IMG/VR virus record: IMGVR_UViG_3300031576_000080
Coordinates: 1-47,947 of that record
Reading direction: 5' to 3' (one strand)
Source of the DNA: a virus
DNA: 47,947 nucleotides
Positions 15,310 through 26,387 of this stretch are shown in pieces (position 1 is the stretch's first letter; every line of letters begins with the position of its first letter). The translations under genes were made by a program, and so were the position numbers. The notes under the pieces are model-generated. The model was not told the origin of the DNA and did not search any database. It saw only the letters and a list, made by a program, of their open reading frames with translations.

Positions 15310-15339
15310 TCGTATTCGACGCTCCGCTATTGAACCAGC

Positions 15340-15351
15340 TATAATGTTGAC
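15340..15351 (+). promoter_or_regulatory. Promoter -10 with leaderless start for the terminase operon
   Basis: A consensus TATAAT (15340-15345) is followed by 6 nt and then GTG 15352, where transcription should begin. A weak -35 (TTCGAC, 15315-15320) lies 19 bp upstream. There is no ribosome site for GTG 15352, which fits leaderless translation. Confidence 0.6.
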
Positions 15352-15876
15352 GTGAGACGAGATGCCCAATCAGGGAGCAACGGACAGCCCAAGGGCAACA
15401 GAAAGGCCCGCAGCCGCAACGATCGCACGGCTGCCGAGGCGGACCTCCGCATGTCACACTACGCCAGCATCTCGGCGGCCGAGTGGGAAGACATGGGAGG
15501 GATCAACCAGATGCTACGCAAACGGCACGAGAAGCTGTACGGCGTTCCGATTGCAACGGCGACGATCAGTCTCGGCGCCGTCATTCGCTGGCTTCATTCG
15601 TTCCTGTCCGACCTATCCGCCGGCAAGCGAAGCTACAACAAGGAAGAGGACACCGAACTATCGAAGCTCCGCGGCGTCAAAACGAAGCTCGAAGAGCTCA
15701 AGCTGGAACGGGAGTTGGGTATGACCATCCCGCGCGAACAGGTCCACCACACGATCACTCGCGTCGCCTCCATTCTCCGCCGCTGCGGCGGGAAGCTGCG
15801 CGAGAAGTTCGGCGACGACGCCGCCGATATACTAAATGACGCACTGGACGAAATTGATGAGGAAGCCAAAGAATGA
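15352..15876 (+). CDS. Terminase small subunit-like protein
   Basis: A 174-residue protein from GTG 15352. The N-terminus is basic and probably disordered, followed by a possible DNA-binding region. The C-terminal half, with ELSKLRGVKTKLEELKLERE, then MTIPREQVHHTITRV and a final acidic helix, resembles the C-terminus of Nu1/DNA-packaging proteins (KaeleLe.a.g.lip..ev...). It would recognise the packaging site and recruit the large subunit encoded at 18771. An unusually long gap, filled by methyltransferases, separates the two. Confidence 0.65.
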   Translation: MRRDAQSGSNGQPKGNRKARSRNDRTAAEADLRMSHYASISAAEWEDMGGINQMLRKRHEKLYGVPIATATISLGAVIRWLHSFLSDLSAGKRSYNKEEDTELSKLRGVKTKLEELKLERELGMTIPREQVHHTITRVASILRRCGGKLREKFGDDAADILNDALDEIDEEAKE

Positions 15877-16121
15877 TCCTGTTCAGAATTAGTTGGTTTA
15901 AAGGCGAACAAGAACATGGCATTGAAGACGCCAGCTCGACCAACGAAGAAGAGGCCGCGGAGGAAACCAGAGCAATACTAGGCAACAAAGCCCCCCCCGT
16001 GGTGTGTGTTGAGCGCATAGACCGAGACATCTTAGATTACTACGATGCGCAGGCAGTGTGCGTTCCAGGAGTGCGAGGGTTGCTGGACCCTTTGCCTCCA
16101 CCCTTCGCCTCCGCAAGTTGA
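15873..16121 (+). CDS. Small acidic hypothetical protein
   Basis: An 82-residue ORF, ATGA-coupled to the small terminase. The first half is acidic (EDASSTNEEEAAEETRAI) and the C-terminus Pro-rich. It stops 11 nt before the methyltransferase ATG. No family recognised. Confidence 0.45.
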   Translation: MILFRISWFKGEQEHGIEDASSTNEEEAAEETRAILGNKAPPVVCVERIDRDILDYYDAQAVCVPGVRGLLDPLPPPFASAS

Positions 16122-16132
16122 GTCGGACGATT

Positions 16133-18516
<2,384 letters not shown>

Positions 18517-18582
18517 CCCGTCCGATGTTGAACGACATTGTGGCCAAAGGAACTGATACGAAATCGAGGAAGAAGCGAAACG

Positions 18583-18774
18583 ATGAAGGACCAATACTTG
18601 GGAGATGGCGTCTATGCGTCTTACGACGGATATCACGGTTAGCTTGACTTGCGCGAGCAAGACGACACGACGCGGATCGCGATGGAGCCGCCCGTAATAA
18701 ACAGATTGCTTCGTTATATTGAGCAACTTCGACTCACCGTAAACCGTGCTGTAGTCGAGGCCGATTCCACGTGA
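18583..18774 (+). pseudogene. Conserved small phage protein interrupted by an in-frame amber codon
   Basis: ATG 18583 reads MKDQYLGDGVYASYDGYHG, then TAG at 18640-18642, then LDLREQDDTTRIAMEPPV and NRLLRYIEQLRLT to a TGA at 18772-18774. Both halves fit one phage protein pattern: Y-L-G-D-G-V-Y-A-x-x-D-G-Y...(W)L...I-x-L-E-P-x-V...L-x-R-Y-I. A Trp (TGG) is often found at about the interrupted position, so one G-to-A change explains the stop. The final TGA overlaps the terminase GTG, preserving coupling. TAG is a normal terminator elsewhere in this genome (e.g. 9684-9686), so genome-wide recoding is unlikely. A second short ORF (18510-18647) overlaps it. Confidence 0.65.
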
Positions 18775-20864
18775 CCACCGCCCTCGCCGACCATCCCGCA
18801 ATGCACGAAGAACTTCGTTGGCTTACCACCAACGCGAGGCCGCCAAAGCTGCGCAGTCTGCTTCAGTTCGCGGAAGAAGAGATCAGGCTGCCTCGCGGAC
18901 CATACCGCGCCGAGCGCTTCCGAGGTCGCACACAGCCGTGGATGATCCTCGCATTTGACCTGCTCGACTCCATGTCTCAGAACGGATGGAAGCGCGCGTT
19001 CCTCGTCGGCCCGCCACAAAGCGCCAAGACCTTCATCATCGTCGTTTACACGCTACACTGCCTGTTCGAGCGTGGCGAGACGGTCATCTTCGCCGGCCGA
19101 GACATCGACATGTGCAAGGAGAAGTGGCGCAATGACCTCTCCCCGGTCATCAAGACCACACGATTCGAGGAGTACATGCCCGCGACGGGAAAAGGCAGCC
19201 GCGGCGGCGACACCGACGAGATCGCCTTTGAGAACGGCGCCAACCTGAAGTTCATGGGCGGCGCCGGCGGAACTATCCAGCAAGCCGCCTACACCGCCCG
19301 GTACGTCGTTTGCACGGAGATCGACAAGTGGCCGGCTGCGACCCCAGGCGAGGCCGACCCGCTCAGCCTGATAGAGAAACGCACAGACGCCTACGGCGAC
19401 GCCGGTGTCATCATCGGCGAGTGCACCGTCACCGAGCCGCAGGGGCGAATTTGGAGCGAGTACGCGCGCGGCACGGCCACGAAGATCGTCGTCCCGTGCC
19501 AGCGTTGCGGAGAGTGGGTCAGCCCATCCCGCGATCACCTGCGCGGCTGGAACGACGCCATCGACGAGATTGAAGCCCGCCGCGCAGCCTTCCACTGCCC
19601 CGCGTGCGATACGCCGTGGACCGACCGGGATCGTTTCGAGGCCAACCACAAGTGCCGATTCGTTCATCGGCTGCGAACGTCAGACCACCAAGAAGTCACG
19701 CGAGCCGTTCACGGTCAGACGGACCACGCAGAAGTCTGGCAACATCTCACGAAAGACGGCGAAGTCGTTGGCGACGCCGTTCGAACGCGAACGCTCAGTT
19801 TCCGCTGGTCGGCGTTCAACAACATGTTCTGGGCGCAAGGGGCCATCGGACAGGACGAGTGGGCGGCGTCAAGGCGCAACGACGAGGACGAGGCCGCGAA
19901 AGACATGCTCCAAGGCCGATGGGCGATTCCGTACACGCCGCCGGAGATCGACCTGGCCGCGTTGAACCCGGACGCCCTCGAGCGCAAGTGCCTGCCATTC
20001 GGCCAAGGTTTCGTCCCGCCGTGGACCGACGTGCTCGCCGTCGGCATTGACCTGGGTCTGGACTACGGCCATGCCGTGACCGCCGCTTTCAGGCTCGACG
20101 GCACATCTCACGTCGTCAACTACGAGCGCATCGACGTACCAGGCCGCGACATCGGACCCGAACGCGGCATCAATGCAGCACTGGCCGCCTACAAAGACGT
20201 GTGCGACGCCGGCTGGTCGATGGAAGGCGGCTGCCGCAAGCCCGATGTCGTGGTTGTGGACTGCGGCTGGGAGACCGAGACGGTGTATCGGTCATGCCGG
20301 CCGCTCGGCTTCGTTCCTCTTATGGGCTGGGGCGCAGGCCAGTTCCTCAAGCAAAACCGCACCTACCGACACCCGTCGAAGACACAAGGCGCCGTCACCT
20401 GGCGGGGAGTCAACTGCCATCAGCGCAAGGTGACGCTCATCGGAGGAGGCGGATACTTCCGCATCGACGCCGACGCCGACTTCTGGAAATCGTGGGTTCA
20501 CGCGAGGTTGGGGACTCCGATCGGACAGCCAACCTCCATGACCTTGTATCAGTGCGTGCCCGGCAAGGCGCGGCGAACGTTCGTGTTGCACCTGAGCGCC
20601 GAACGGAAAAGGCAAGCATGGATTCCAGGCCGGGGAACGGTTATCGTGTGGGAGAGCCTGCGGCGTGGGAATCACTACCTCGACGCCCTGTACTACGCAG
20701 CGTGCGGAGCGCACCTGCGCGGCGTTCGAGTGAGCGAGAATCCGATCTCGGCGGTGGCGCCGAAGGTCGAAGCGAGTGAAGAAGTAAAGGCCGCGGTCGA
20801 GACGATCCAGAGTAGGGCGTCACGGTCGTCCGCGAGCAGACCTTATATTTTGAGCGGGAGATGA
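18771..20864 (+). CDS. Terminase large subunit, GpA family
   Basis: A 697-residue packaging motor of the lambda GpA type. Walker A is GPPQSAKT (80-87). The Walker B region is VVCTEIDKW (179-187). A zinc-binding pair, CQRC (243-246) and CPAC (276-279), is typical of GpA. The nuclease domain begins near 423 with VGIDLGLDYGHAV. It cuts concatemeric DNA and pumps it through the portal with ATP. GpA terminases usually make cohesive ends, so the virion DNA may have cos ends even though the assembly is circular. GTG 18771 is coupled to the upstream broken gene. Confidence 0.92.
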   Translation: MTTALADHPAMHEELRWLTTNARPPKLRSLLQFAEEEIRLPRGPYRAERFRGRTQPWMILAFDLLDSMSQNGWKRAFLVGPPQSAKTFIIVVYTLHCLFERGETVIFAGRDIDMCKEKWRNDLSPVIKTTRFEEYMPATGKGSRGGDTDEIAFENGANLKFMGGAGGTIQQAAYTARYVVCTEIDKWPAATPGEADPLSLIEKRTDAYGDAGVIIGECTVTEPQGRIWSEYARGTATKIVVPCQRCGEWVSPSRDHLRGWNDAIDEIEARRAAFHCPACDTPWTDRDRFEANHKCRFVHRLRTSDHQEVTRAVHGQTDHAEVWQHLTKDGEVVGDAVRTRTLSFRWSAFNNMFWAQGAIGQDEWAASRRNDEDEAAKDMLQGRWAIPYTPPEIDLAALNPDALERKCLPFGQGFVPPWTDVLAVGIDLGLDYGHAVTAAFRLDGTSHVVNYERIDVPGRDIGPERGINAALAAYKDVCDAGWSMEGGCRKPDVVVVDCGWETETVYRSCRPLGFVPLMGWGAGQFLKQNRTYRHPSKTQGAVTWRGVNCHQRKVTLIGGGGYFRIDADADFWKSWVHARLGTPIGQPTSMTLYQCVPGKARRTFVLHLSAERKRQAWIPGRGTVIVWESLRRGNHYLDALYYAACGAHLRGVRVSENPISAVAPKVEASEEVKAAVETIQSRASRSSASRPYILSGR

Positions 20865-20865
20865 C

Positions 20866-21255
20866 GTGGCCAAGGATAGGCAAGACACGATTTCGCCAGT
20901 GATGGGAAACACGACATTGACGGGAGCAACGACGTCGTCATCGACCAAGATGACGATCGTCCCTTCCAGGTCCGGGATCATCAACGTCATGGTGACGATC
21001 CCCGTGAAGATCGCAGACGCCTTCCGGCCCATGCACGCGCCGGTGCTGAACTACAGGTGCCAACCGGGAGCGGAAGCGATCGCGTTGACCATGATGCAGC
21101 GAGGACTCCAAGACTCAGATTGCCGAACGGCGGTCAACGGCGAGTCCGGCGGAACGCGCACGATGTACCAGCGCACGGACGTGATGCGGTACATTCTCAA
21201 TCAGGTGCTCGCCGACGACGCCATCGCGGAAGCAGTGAAGGAGGCGAACAAGTGA
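20866..21255 (+). CDS. Hypothetical protein after the large terminase
   Basis: A 129-residue protein from GTG 20866, 1 nt after the terminase stop. A Ser/Thr-rich N-terminus leads to a beta segment (GIINVMVTIPVKI) and a helical C-terminus. Family not recognised. The final codons overlap the next start (GTGA). Confidence 0.55.
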   Translation: MAKDRQDTISPVMGNTTLTGATTSSSTKMTIVPSRSGIINVMVTIPVKIADAFRPMHAPVLNYRCQPGAEAIALTMMQRGLQDSDCRTAVNGESGGTRTMYQRTDVMRYILNQVLADDAIAEAVKEANK

Positions 21256-21455
21256 ACGACGATGTCGTCAAGATGTTGGAGTGCATCCACGACAAAAACG
21301 CCAAAGCCGTTGCAGTAGTCCAAGCTGCCGGTGGAAGCGGCTTCCTCGTGGACCACACTATCGTCACCAACCGAATGCTCGCCGAGGTACTCCTGTGGAT
21401 TGGATTAGACGAGGTAGCGCGGATGGAGCGCAAAATGGCGGCGTCGGTAAACTGA
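21252..21455 (+). CDS. Small hypothetical protein, last rightward gene before the virion module
   Basis: A 67-residue protein from GTG 21252, coupled to the previous gene. It looks helical (MLECIHDKNAKAVAVV, LAEVLLWIGLDEVARM). It ends 1 nt before the stop of the convergent leftward gene, leaving no room for a terminator. Confidence 0.55.
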   Translation: MNDDVVKMLECIHDKNAKAVAVVQAAGGSGFLVDHTIVTNRMLAEVLLWIGLDEVARMERKMAASVN

Positions 21456-21456
21456 A

Positions 21457-21711
21457 TCACTCACCGCATTGTCGGCGAGCCTCGTCTTCGGTTTTGACAA
21501 CGCAGTCCAAGCAGATGTAAATGGGCGAGCAACAACTGCCCATCTGTTTAACCAGTGCAGCCGCGACCGCCTGATTGCAGAAAGAACAAGTCACAGTTCG
21601 TGCAACAGTCGCACGAGAGAGAGCCCCCAAAGCAACCTCCACGGCGCCCCCGCCAAAACGAGGATCGGCCGCTCTGGCAGCGTAGGCTCGCGCCAAGAGG
21701 GCATCATTCAT
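21457..21711 (-). CDS. Zinc-ribbon-like small protein, end of the leftward operon
   Basis: An 84-residue protein starting at ATG 21711, overlapping the preceding stop (ATGA). A helical N-terminus (NDALLARAYAARAADP) is followed by CSFC ... CCSPIYICLDC, two CxxC knuckles expected to bind one zinc. Last gene of the structural operon. Role unknown. Confidence 0.6.
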   Translation of the reverse strand: MNDALLARAYAARAADPRFGGGAVEVALGALSRATVARTVTCSFCNQAVAAALVKQMGSCCSPIYICLDCVVKTEDEARRQCGE

Positions 21712-22805
21712 GGCGCACAGTCTGGACCGGGCAATGTCCCATCCCACGCACACCCGAAGTAGAATGGTTCCTGCTCGGGCAAGTCCATTGGCGGGTAAAG
21801 ACCGGTATCGTCGGTCGGACTGACTCTCATAGACGGATAAGCCAGCCACGAGAAACCGCCGTCAATAAGCGGCGGCGGATCAATCAGCGTAACGCACGGC
21901 GACCAGTTGATCGCCGCCGAGGGATAGTGCGTGTCCACCGGGTACGGATCAGTGTGCTGAGTGAAGACGAACAGCGTGCTCGACGGCTTGAAACCCGGCG
22001 GTAAGGTCTCGTCGTAGAAGTTCTCGATGCTGACCTCGGTCGCGAAGTCGTAGTGGGTTGCCGTGCCGGTCAACTGATACGTCACGCTCGGATAGTTGAC
22101 GATCGGACCGGTCTGGCAACTTGCCCAGCGGTGTTGAGGGTAATACCTGGAAAAGAAGGCGTTGTTTTTAGACAGAATCAGACGAGCGCGATATCCGCCT
22201 TGTCCTCGCGGATCAATGAACGTGTACTTGTATCGCGGCTGCCCATTGAAGTACAGATACAGCGGACTCGGCATGTTGAAGAACGCGACCTGCCACGGCA
22301 CGCGCTGATAGCCGTCCTCTCCGTAGCCGCCGGGCACGGCGTCGTAGCAAACACACTCGGGCTTCTGTCCGGCCGGTCCGGCGTCGGAGTCGAACGAGAA
22401 GCAGCTCGGCACGATGATCTGTGAACCAGAACCAGGACGCTCTAACGTCATCCAGAAATGATGCCCATTCTGTGCAGCGCGCTCCATCTGACCGCGATAA
22501 AGGACTTCTTCGCCACAACACCTAAGCGCGAACAGACGGTGATGTCCTGTATCCGTTTGCGGTTCACTGTGTGGATATAGATGGATGTCTCGATACAGTA
22601 CGCCGGTCGGAGCACAGCACTTATCGCGCTGATCACCTACCCCCGACCAATAGAACGGCGTCCCCGGTATCCACCAATCAGGCAAACACGTTGCGGGAGG
22701 TGGTTCTGCAACCTCGACTCTGGCGCCGACGAATGGACGGAAGTAGCACGGTTCGTCGCCGGCAACGCCTATGGGAAGCATCGGCGATGGAACAGTCACC
22801 TCCAT
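21708..22805 (-). CDS. Putative tail-tip or virion protein, Cys-rich
   Basis: A 365-residue protein. ATG 22805 is preferred (TGATG overlap with the previous stop, GGAG upstream); 22826 is an alternative. It has many cysteines and aromatic residues and looks like an extracellular beta-rich protein (PSPLYLYFNGQPRYKYTF). At the distal end of the tail genes, it is most likely a tail-tip or host-binding component. Family not recognised. Confidence 0.55.
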   Translation of the reverse strand: MEVTVPSPMLPIGVAGDEPCYFRPFVGARVEVAEPPPATCLPDWWIPGTPFYWSGVGDQRDKCCAPTGVLYRDIHLYPHSEPQTDTGHHRLFALRCCGEEVLYRGQMERAAQNGHHFWMTLERPGSGSQIIVPSCFSFDSDAGPAGQKPECVCYDAVPGGYGEDGYQRVPWQVAFFNMPSPLYLYFNGQPRYKYTFIDPRGQGGYRARLILSKNNAFFSRYYPQHRWASCQTGPIVNYPSVTYQLTGTATHYDFATEVSIENFYDETLPPGFKPSSTLFVFTQHTDPYPVDTHYPSAAINWSPCVTLIDPPPLIDGGFSWLAYPSMRVSPTDDTGLYPPMDLPEQEPFYFGCAWDGTLPGPDCAP

Positions 22806-23272
22806 CAAGCTCCAGGAACCAGACATCCTGGAGCAATCTGCGTACCAGGAGCAAGGTTCGGACCCACATAAGGCGTCACCACGAACTTGAGAACAAGCTG
22901 GCCGCTTACGGTCTGCATTTCGTGGACCACGTCCAAGGCCGATAACGGCGAACCGTCCTTTGTATCCGTCGCTTGCGTTTTCTCCCTTAGAAACGTCGTA
23001 TAGGAAGCCTTGGGCCAGGGAATCACGTCAATCTCAGAATCGGAGAACTGCCATTGTAGAAGATCAACGTCATACTTGACGGCCTTCACTTTTAAAGACT
23101 CGGCGCCCGGCGTGTCGGTAACGGCGGTCACGACAACGGCCGTACCGCCGCCCGCTCCACCCCGCGGCTTCGCCGCCGTGACCAACGTCGACCCCCCGCG
23201 GGCGCGAGAGTGGTACGACTCTCGCCGTCGCCGGGCCCCGTCGGCCAATGCTTCGGAGATCGTTCGATTCAT
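22805..23272 (-). CDS. Virion-region protein of unknown function
   Basis: A 155-residue protein from ATG 23272 (ATGA overlap with the tail hub gene). A basic N-terminus (DGARRRRESYHSRARGG) and a Gly-rich linker precede a beta domain (VKAVKYDVDLLQWQF). Coupled on both sides, probably a tail-tip accessory. Confidence 0.55.
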   Translation of the reverse strand: MNRTISEALADGARRRRESYHSRARGGSTLVTAAKPRGGAGGGTAVVVTAVTDTPGAESLKVKAVKYDVDLLQWQFSDSEIDVIPWPKASYTTFLREKTQATDTKDGSPLSALDVVHEMQTVSGQLVLKFVVTPYVGPNLAPGTQIAPGCLVPGA

Positions 23273-25425
23273 TCCGCCCACCCCGCCTGGATCGTCGTGT
23301 TTCCGCCGCGACCCGCCCGCCATGTGACACCCGTAATCGGCCCGCCGACGTAGTGGATCACGCTGCGGTCCTTGATGACGCCGAGTATCTGCCCCAACAG
23401 TCCGTGCACCAAGGCGTAGCCCTTGAGCGAGATGTCGGCGCGGGAGCGATCGAAGCCGTATCGGGCAATCGCGCCGGCCATCGGCAGATACAGCTTTTCA
23501 ACGTCGTTGCGAAGAATGAGCGACGAGCTGCCGGTGTACAAGGGGTCGCCCTCCGGGCTTACCCCCCAGATCGTGAACGGCGCAACGATCCAGACCTCGC
23601 AGTCAGGAACTTCGATCAACTTCTCACTGCGCACTTTGTCGTCGGCGACGAACTGAGCGACCAGCTCGATCCGTTGGTCGGTCTCGATGGCGATCGTGGC
23701 CGTCATGCCGACGTAGGAGAACTCCGCGGGAATGGTCGTGTTGCCGGTGAACACGTCCAAAGCGATTTCGTGGTTGATTCTGCCCGTGAGAACGACGCCC
23801 CAATCGTCGTTCGGAGTGCGGACGTGAACGCCCTTGACATCTCCACTCTGAGTTATCATGGCACCGGCGTCCATCCAAGGCCCCACGCCGTTCGGTTCGG
23901 CGGAGATGAGCACGAACGGAGCCTTGGACTCCGGGTTCACGCCGGCGGGGTTCTTGTTCACAATGTCATTGTTGGTGTACTCGTAGCCTTCCAACAGCGG
24001 AATCCAGTGCAGCGTGCGACGCACTTCGTTCTGGAATTGAGCTATCTCGACTTCCTGGAGCTCACCCAATTCGTTGAACACCGGAGCGAAGTGTTTCCTG
24101 TGAATGAAGTCAATGTTAAAGTCCACGGGGGCGCCGAACTTGCTGTATACGGCCGCGAACCGATCGGTCTGCCGAGCGGCGTCGAGTTCCTTCAGGGTTG
24201 CGCCGGGATCATCCAACGGCTCGGCATACTCTGCTTCCTGTTCAGGCGTCCATTTTTCTTCCAGGTCCAGTCCGTGATAGAGCGTCGTACAAGCCACGAT
24301 CCGAGCGCCGACGACGCGAATGCGATCGAAGACGTTTCGCGACGACCGCGTAATCGTCGGCCGCTCTTCAACGTCGGCGCCGAGAACAAAGTCGGTCTGA
24401 TTCGCGTTGGCCGGCAAGGTCTCGCCTTTCACCGTGATCTCGTTCGGCAAGATGGAGTAGACAAAGACCTCGAAGGAGTCCACCGGCGTCGATCCGGTTC
24501 CGAACACCGGCTTGACCATGAACTCCATCCCTATACCAGGATGGACCAAGCGACGAATCACGTCGTGCGCCGTTTCGACGTCTGCCATGCGCACGAAATC
24601 GCGCATGTCAAGCAAGGCGCCATAGGCGCCGCCCTCGCCGCCGAAGCTGAACTTTGGAAGAGCGTCGCCGTTCTTACACAAGCCGAGGACATAAACAATG
24701 AACTCACGCCGCGACCAGAACTCGCTGCTGGAAGATGCCTCATAGATGAATCTCTCAAACGTCGGATCGCCCGGCGCCGGCACGAGCACGCTTGACCGAT
24801 TGCCCATGCGCAGGTGGCGCTCATCCACGAAGTTCATGTCCGGCACCCAGTCGATCTCCTGCTCGACCGCAGCCGTGGGCGACGGATCGCGTTGCACCAG
24901 CCACCGTGATCGCGAGATGTCGATCTTCCGCAAGAGGTGTGCGCCGTCGAATGCGATGAACCGCTGCCAGCCGGCGCCGCTTAGTGAGGCGTCGTCTTCC
25001 GCCACGGCGTTCGGATTGTCGATCTGCTCGTCGATGACACCCATCCAAACGGGGGTGATGACGCCGGCCTCGTCGAAGACGAACATCTTGATGTACCAGC
25101 CGGTGTAGTCCCGCGGCGAGCTAGCCCGAAACCCAGCCTCCCACTCTTTCTTCACTCCGCTTGCGGCCGCCGGCGGAATGCTGACGGCGGAAGAGTAGAC
25201 CCGCCGAACGTGAAGTTCACCGATCTGATCACCACGCCCACTCCACGTACAGCTTTCGAGCTCGATGTAGGTGTCGTAGGTGCCCGACGACCCGCCGGCA
25301 CCGTCGGCCCACGGATCGCTCCACTTCTCCCGAACCTGGAAAAGCGGGGCGAGCAGGCGCGGAACTGTCCCGGCCGCCGTTGGGGCGGGCGACGATGCTT
25401 GTCCCGATCCGGTTCCGGCACTCAT
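23269..25425 (-). CDS. Large tail protein, probable tail-tip/baseplate hub
   Basis: A 718-residue protein. After a low-complexity start comes a beta-rich N-terminal region (WYIKMFVFDEAGVITPVWMG). Positions ~280-420 contain an HHPGIGMEF-like hub segment (RRLVHPGIGMEFMVKPVF), and the C-terminus has repeated beta elements. Size, place after the fibre-like genes and content fit the hub protein at the tip of a siphovirus tail (analogous to Dit/Tal). No peptidase motif was recognised. Function inferred from context. Confidence 0.6.
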   Translation of the reverse strand: MSAGTGSGQASSPAPTAAGTVPRLLAPLFQVREKWSDPWADGAGGSSGTYDTYIELESCTWSGRGDQIGELHVRRVYSSAVSIPPAAASGVKKEWEAGFRASSPRDYTGWYIKMFVFDEAGVITPVWMGVIDEQIDNPNAVAEDDASLSGAGWQRFIAFDGAHLLRKIDISRSRWLVQRDPSPTAAVEQEIDWVPDMNFVDERHLRMGNRSSVLVPAPGDPTFERFIYEASSSSEFWSRREFIVYVLGLCKNGDALPKFSFGGEGGAYGALLDMRDFVRMADVETAHDVIRRLVHPGIGMEFMVKPVFGTGSTPVDSFEVFVYSILPNEITVKGETLPANANQTDFVLGADVEERPTITRSSRNVFDRIRVVGARIVACTTLYHGLDLEEKWTPEQEAEYAEPLDDPGATLKELDAARQTDRFAAVYSKFGAPVDFNIDFIHRKHFAPVFNELGELQEVEIAQFQNEVRRTLHWIPLLEGYEYTNNDIVNKNPAGVNPESKAPFVLISAEPNGVGPWMDAGAMITQSGDVKGVHVRTPNDDWGVVLTGRINHEIALDVFTGNTTIPAEFSYVGMTATIAIETDQRIELVAQFVADDKVRSEKLIEVPDCEVWIVAPFTIWGVSPEGDPLYTGSSSLILRNDVEKLYLPMAGAIARYGFDRSRADISLKGYALVHGLLGQILGVIKDRSVIHYVGGPITGVTWRAGRGGNTTIQAGWAE

Positions 25426-26384
25426 TGCGGGAATCTACCGGGGAAACGATTGATCTGGGCCGGCGCCGACGGCCCCGTCGCGTCCGCCGTCGTCGTCAGC
25501 ACCGTCGAGCCTTCGCTATACCGCTGTGTCACGCCATCCAGCCGCCGCGTCTGAACCCGCGCCTTCACGGTCGTTCCGTGGGCTTGCGCGGGCAGATTGT
25601 ATTCGAGTACGGCGAGGACGCCGGCGGGAATCGTCACGGTGTCCGTCGGCGTCACCGCAGGCGGCGTGCCCGGCGTCGAACTGTTCGTAGTGTACGTGAT
25701 CGCCCATTCAGTTGCCCGAAGCGCCCCAGCCTGCAAGTAGACGCCCATGACGCGGACGACGCCGCCGGCGAGCTGGACCAGTCGGGCATCGCCGGGGGCA
25801 TTAGGGGGTGCATTGATCTGCAAAGCAGCGGACACGTCCAGCCGCAGGGCCGTTTCGCCGTTCGGGCCGATGGCCAAGAAGCCGCTGCCGATGACGCCGT
25901 TGAAGAAGTCCATCGAGATGAACCACGCCGCATCGCCGAACGTCGTCGCCGGCGTCGCGGGGAGCGTGGCGCTGGTCGCGTAGGGAACATCGGCTTCCGT
26001 CGGCGGCGCGCCGTTGGTCCGGTAGAAGCGATAAACGGCGTTGTTGAACACCCGGTACTCGCCGCGGCCGTCGTGGTAATACTTCGTTCGGCGAGGTCCG
26101 GTTTCGGAGCGAATGCGGCGCGTTTCCAAGAGGTCTTCCAGCTCCATCGCCACAGCTCGTCCCCGCGACCGCGGAGGCGTTCCACGAGTCGCCTGCTCGA
26201 CCACGAGCATCCCCGCCGCGTTACCGATCCGGCGACGACTCGGTGAGTCCGCTTCCTCGTCGTCAACCGTGCGCCGTCTCGACGTGGACGCGAAAAGAAG
26301 CTCGCTCTCCGTCTGCGTTTTCCCGGCGAACGAACCGTACCGCCGAGTCGGAACCGCGCAGGGATTAGTCTGGGTGATCTTCAT
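25422..26384 (-). CDS. Virion protein, unknown
   Basis: A 320-residue protein from ATG 26384. The first 100 residues are Arg-rich and probably disordered. The rest is beta-rich (FGDAAWFISMDFFNGVIG; GALRATEWAITYTT), with a C-terminal stretch resembling an immunoglobulin/Fn3-like fold. ATGA-coupled to the hub gene. Probably a tail-tip or fibre-attachment protein. Confidence 0.55.
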   Translation of the reverse strand: MKITQTNPCAVPTRRYGSFAGKTQTESELLFASTSRRRTVDDEEADSPSRRRIGNAAGMLVVEQATRGTPPRSRGRAVAMELEDLLETRRIRSETGPRRTKYYHDGRGEYRVFNNAVYRFYRTNGAPPTEADVPYATSATLPATPATTFGDAAWFISMDFFNGVIGSGFLAIGPNGETALRLDVSAALQINAPPNAPGDARLVQLAGGVVRVMGVYLQAGALRATEWAITYTTNSSTPGTPPAVTPTDTVTIPAGVLAVLEYNLPAQAHGTTVKARVQTRRLDGVTQRYSEGSTVLTTTADATGPSAPAQINRFPGRFPQ

Positions 26385-26387
26385 GCG

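Noticed and set aside
18640-18642. Genome-wide recoding of TAG
   Set aside because: TAG ends other genes at their expected positions, e.g. 9684-9686 and the gene ending at 30286, so TAG is an ordinary stop here.
23248-24795. 515-codon ORF on the plus strand opposite the tail hub gene
   Set aside because: It is antisense to a coupled, protein-like structural gene and is Arg/His-rich with no domain. Long antisense ORFs are expected in GC-rich DNA.
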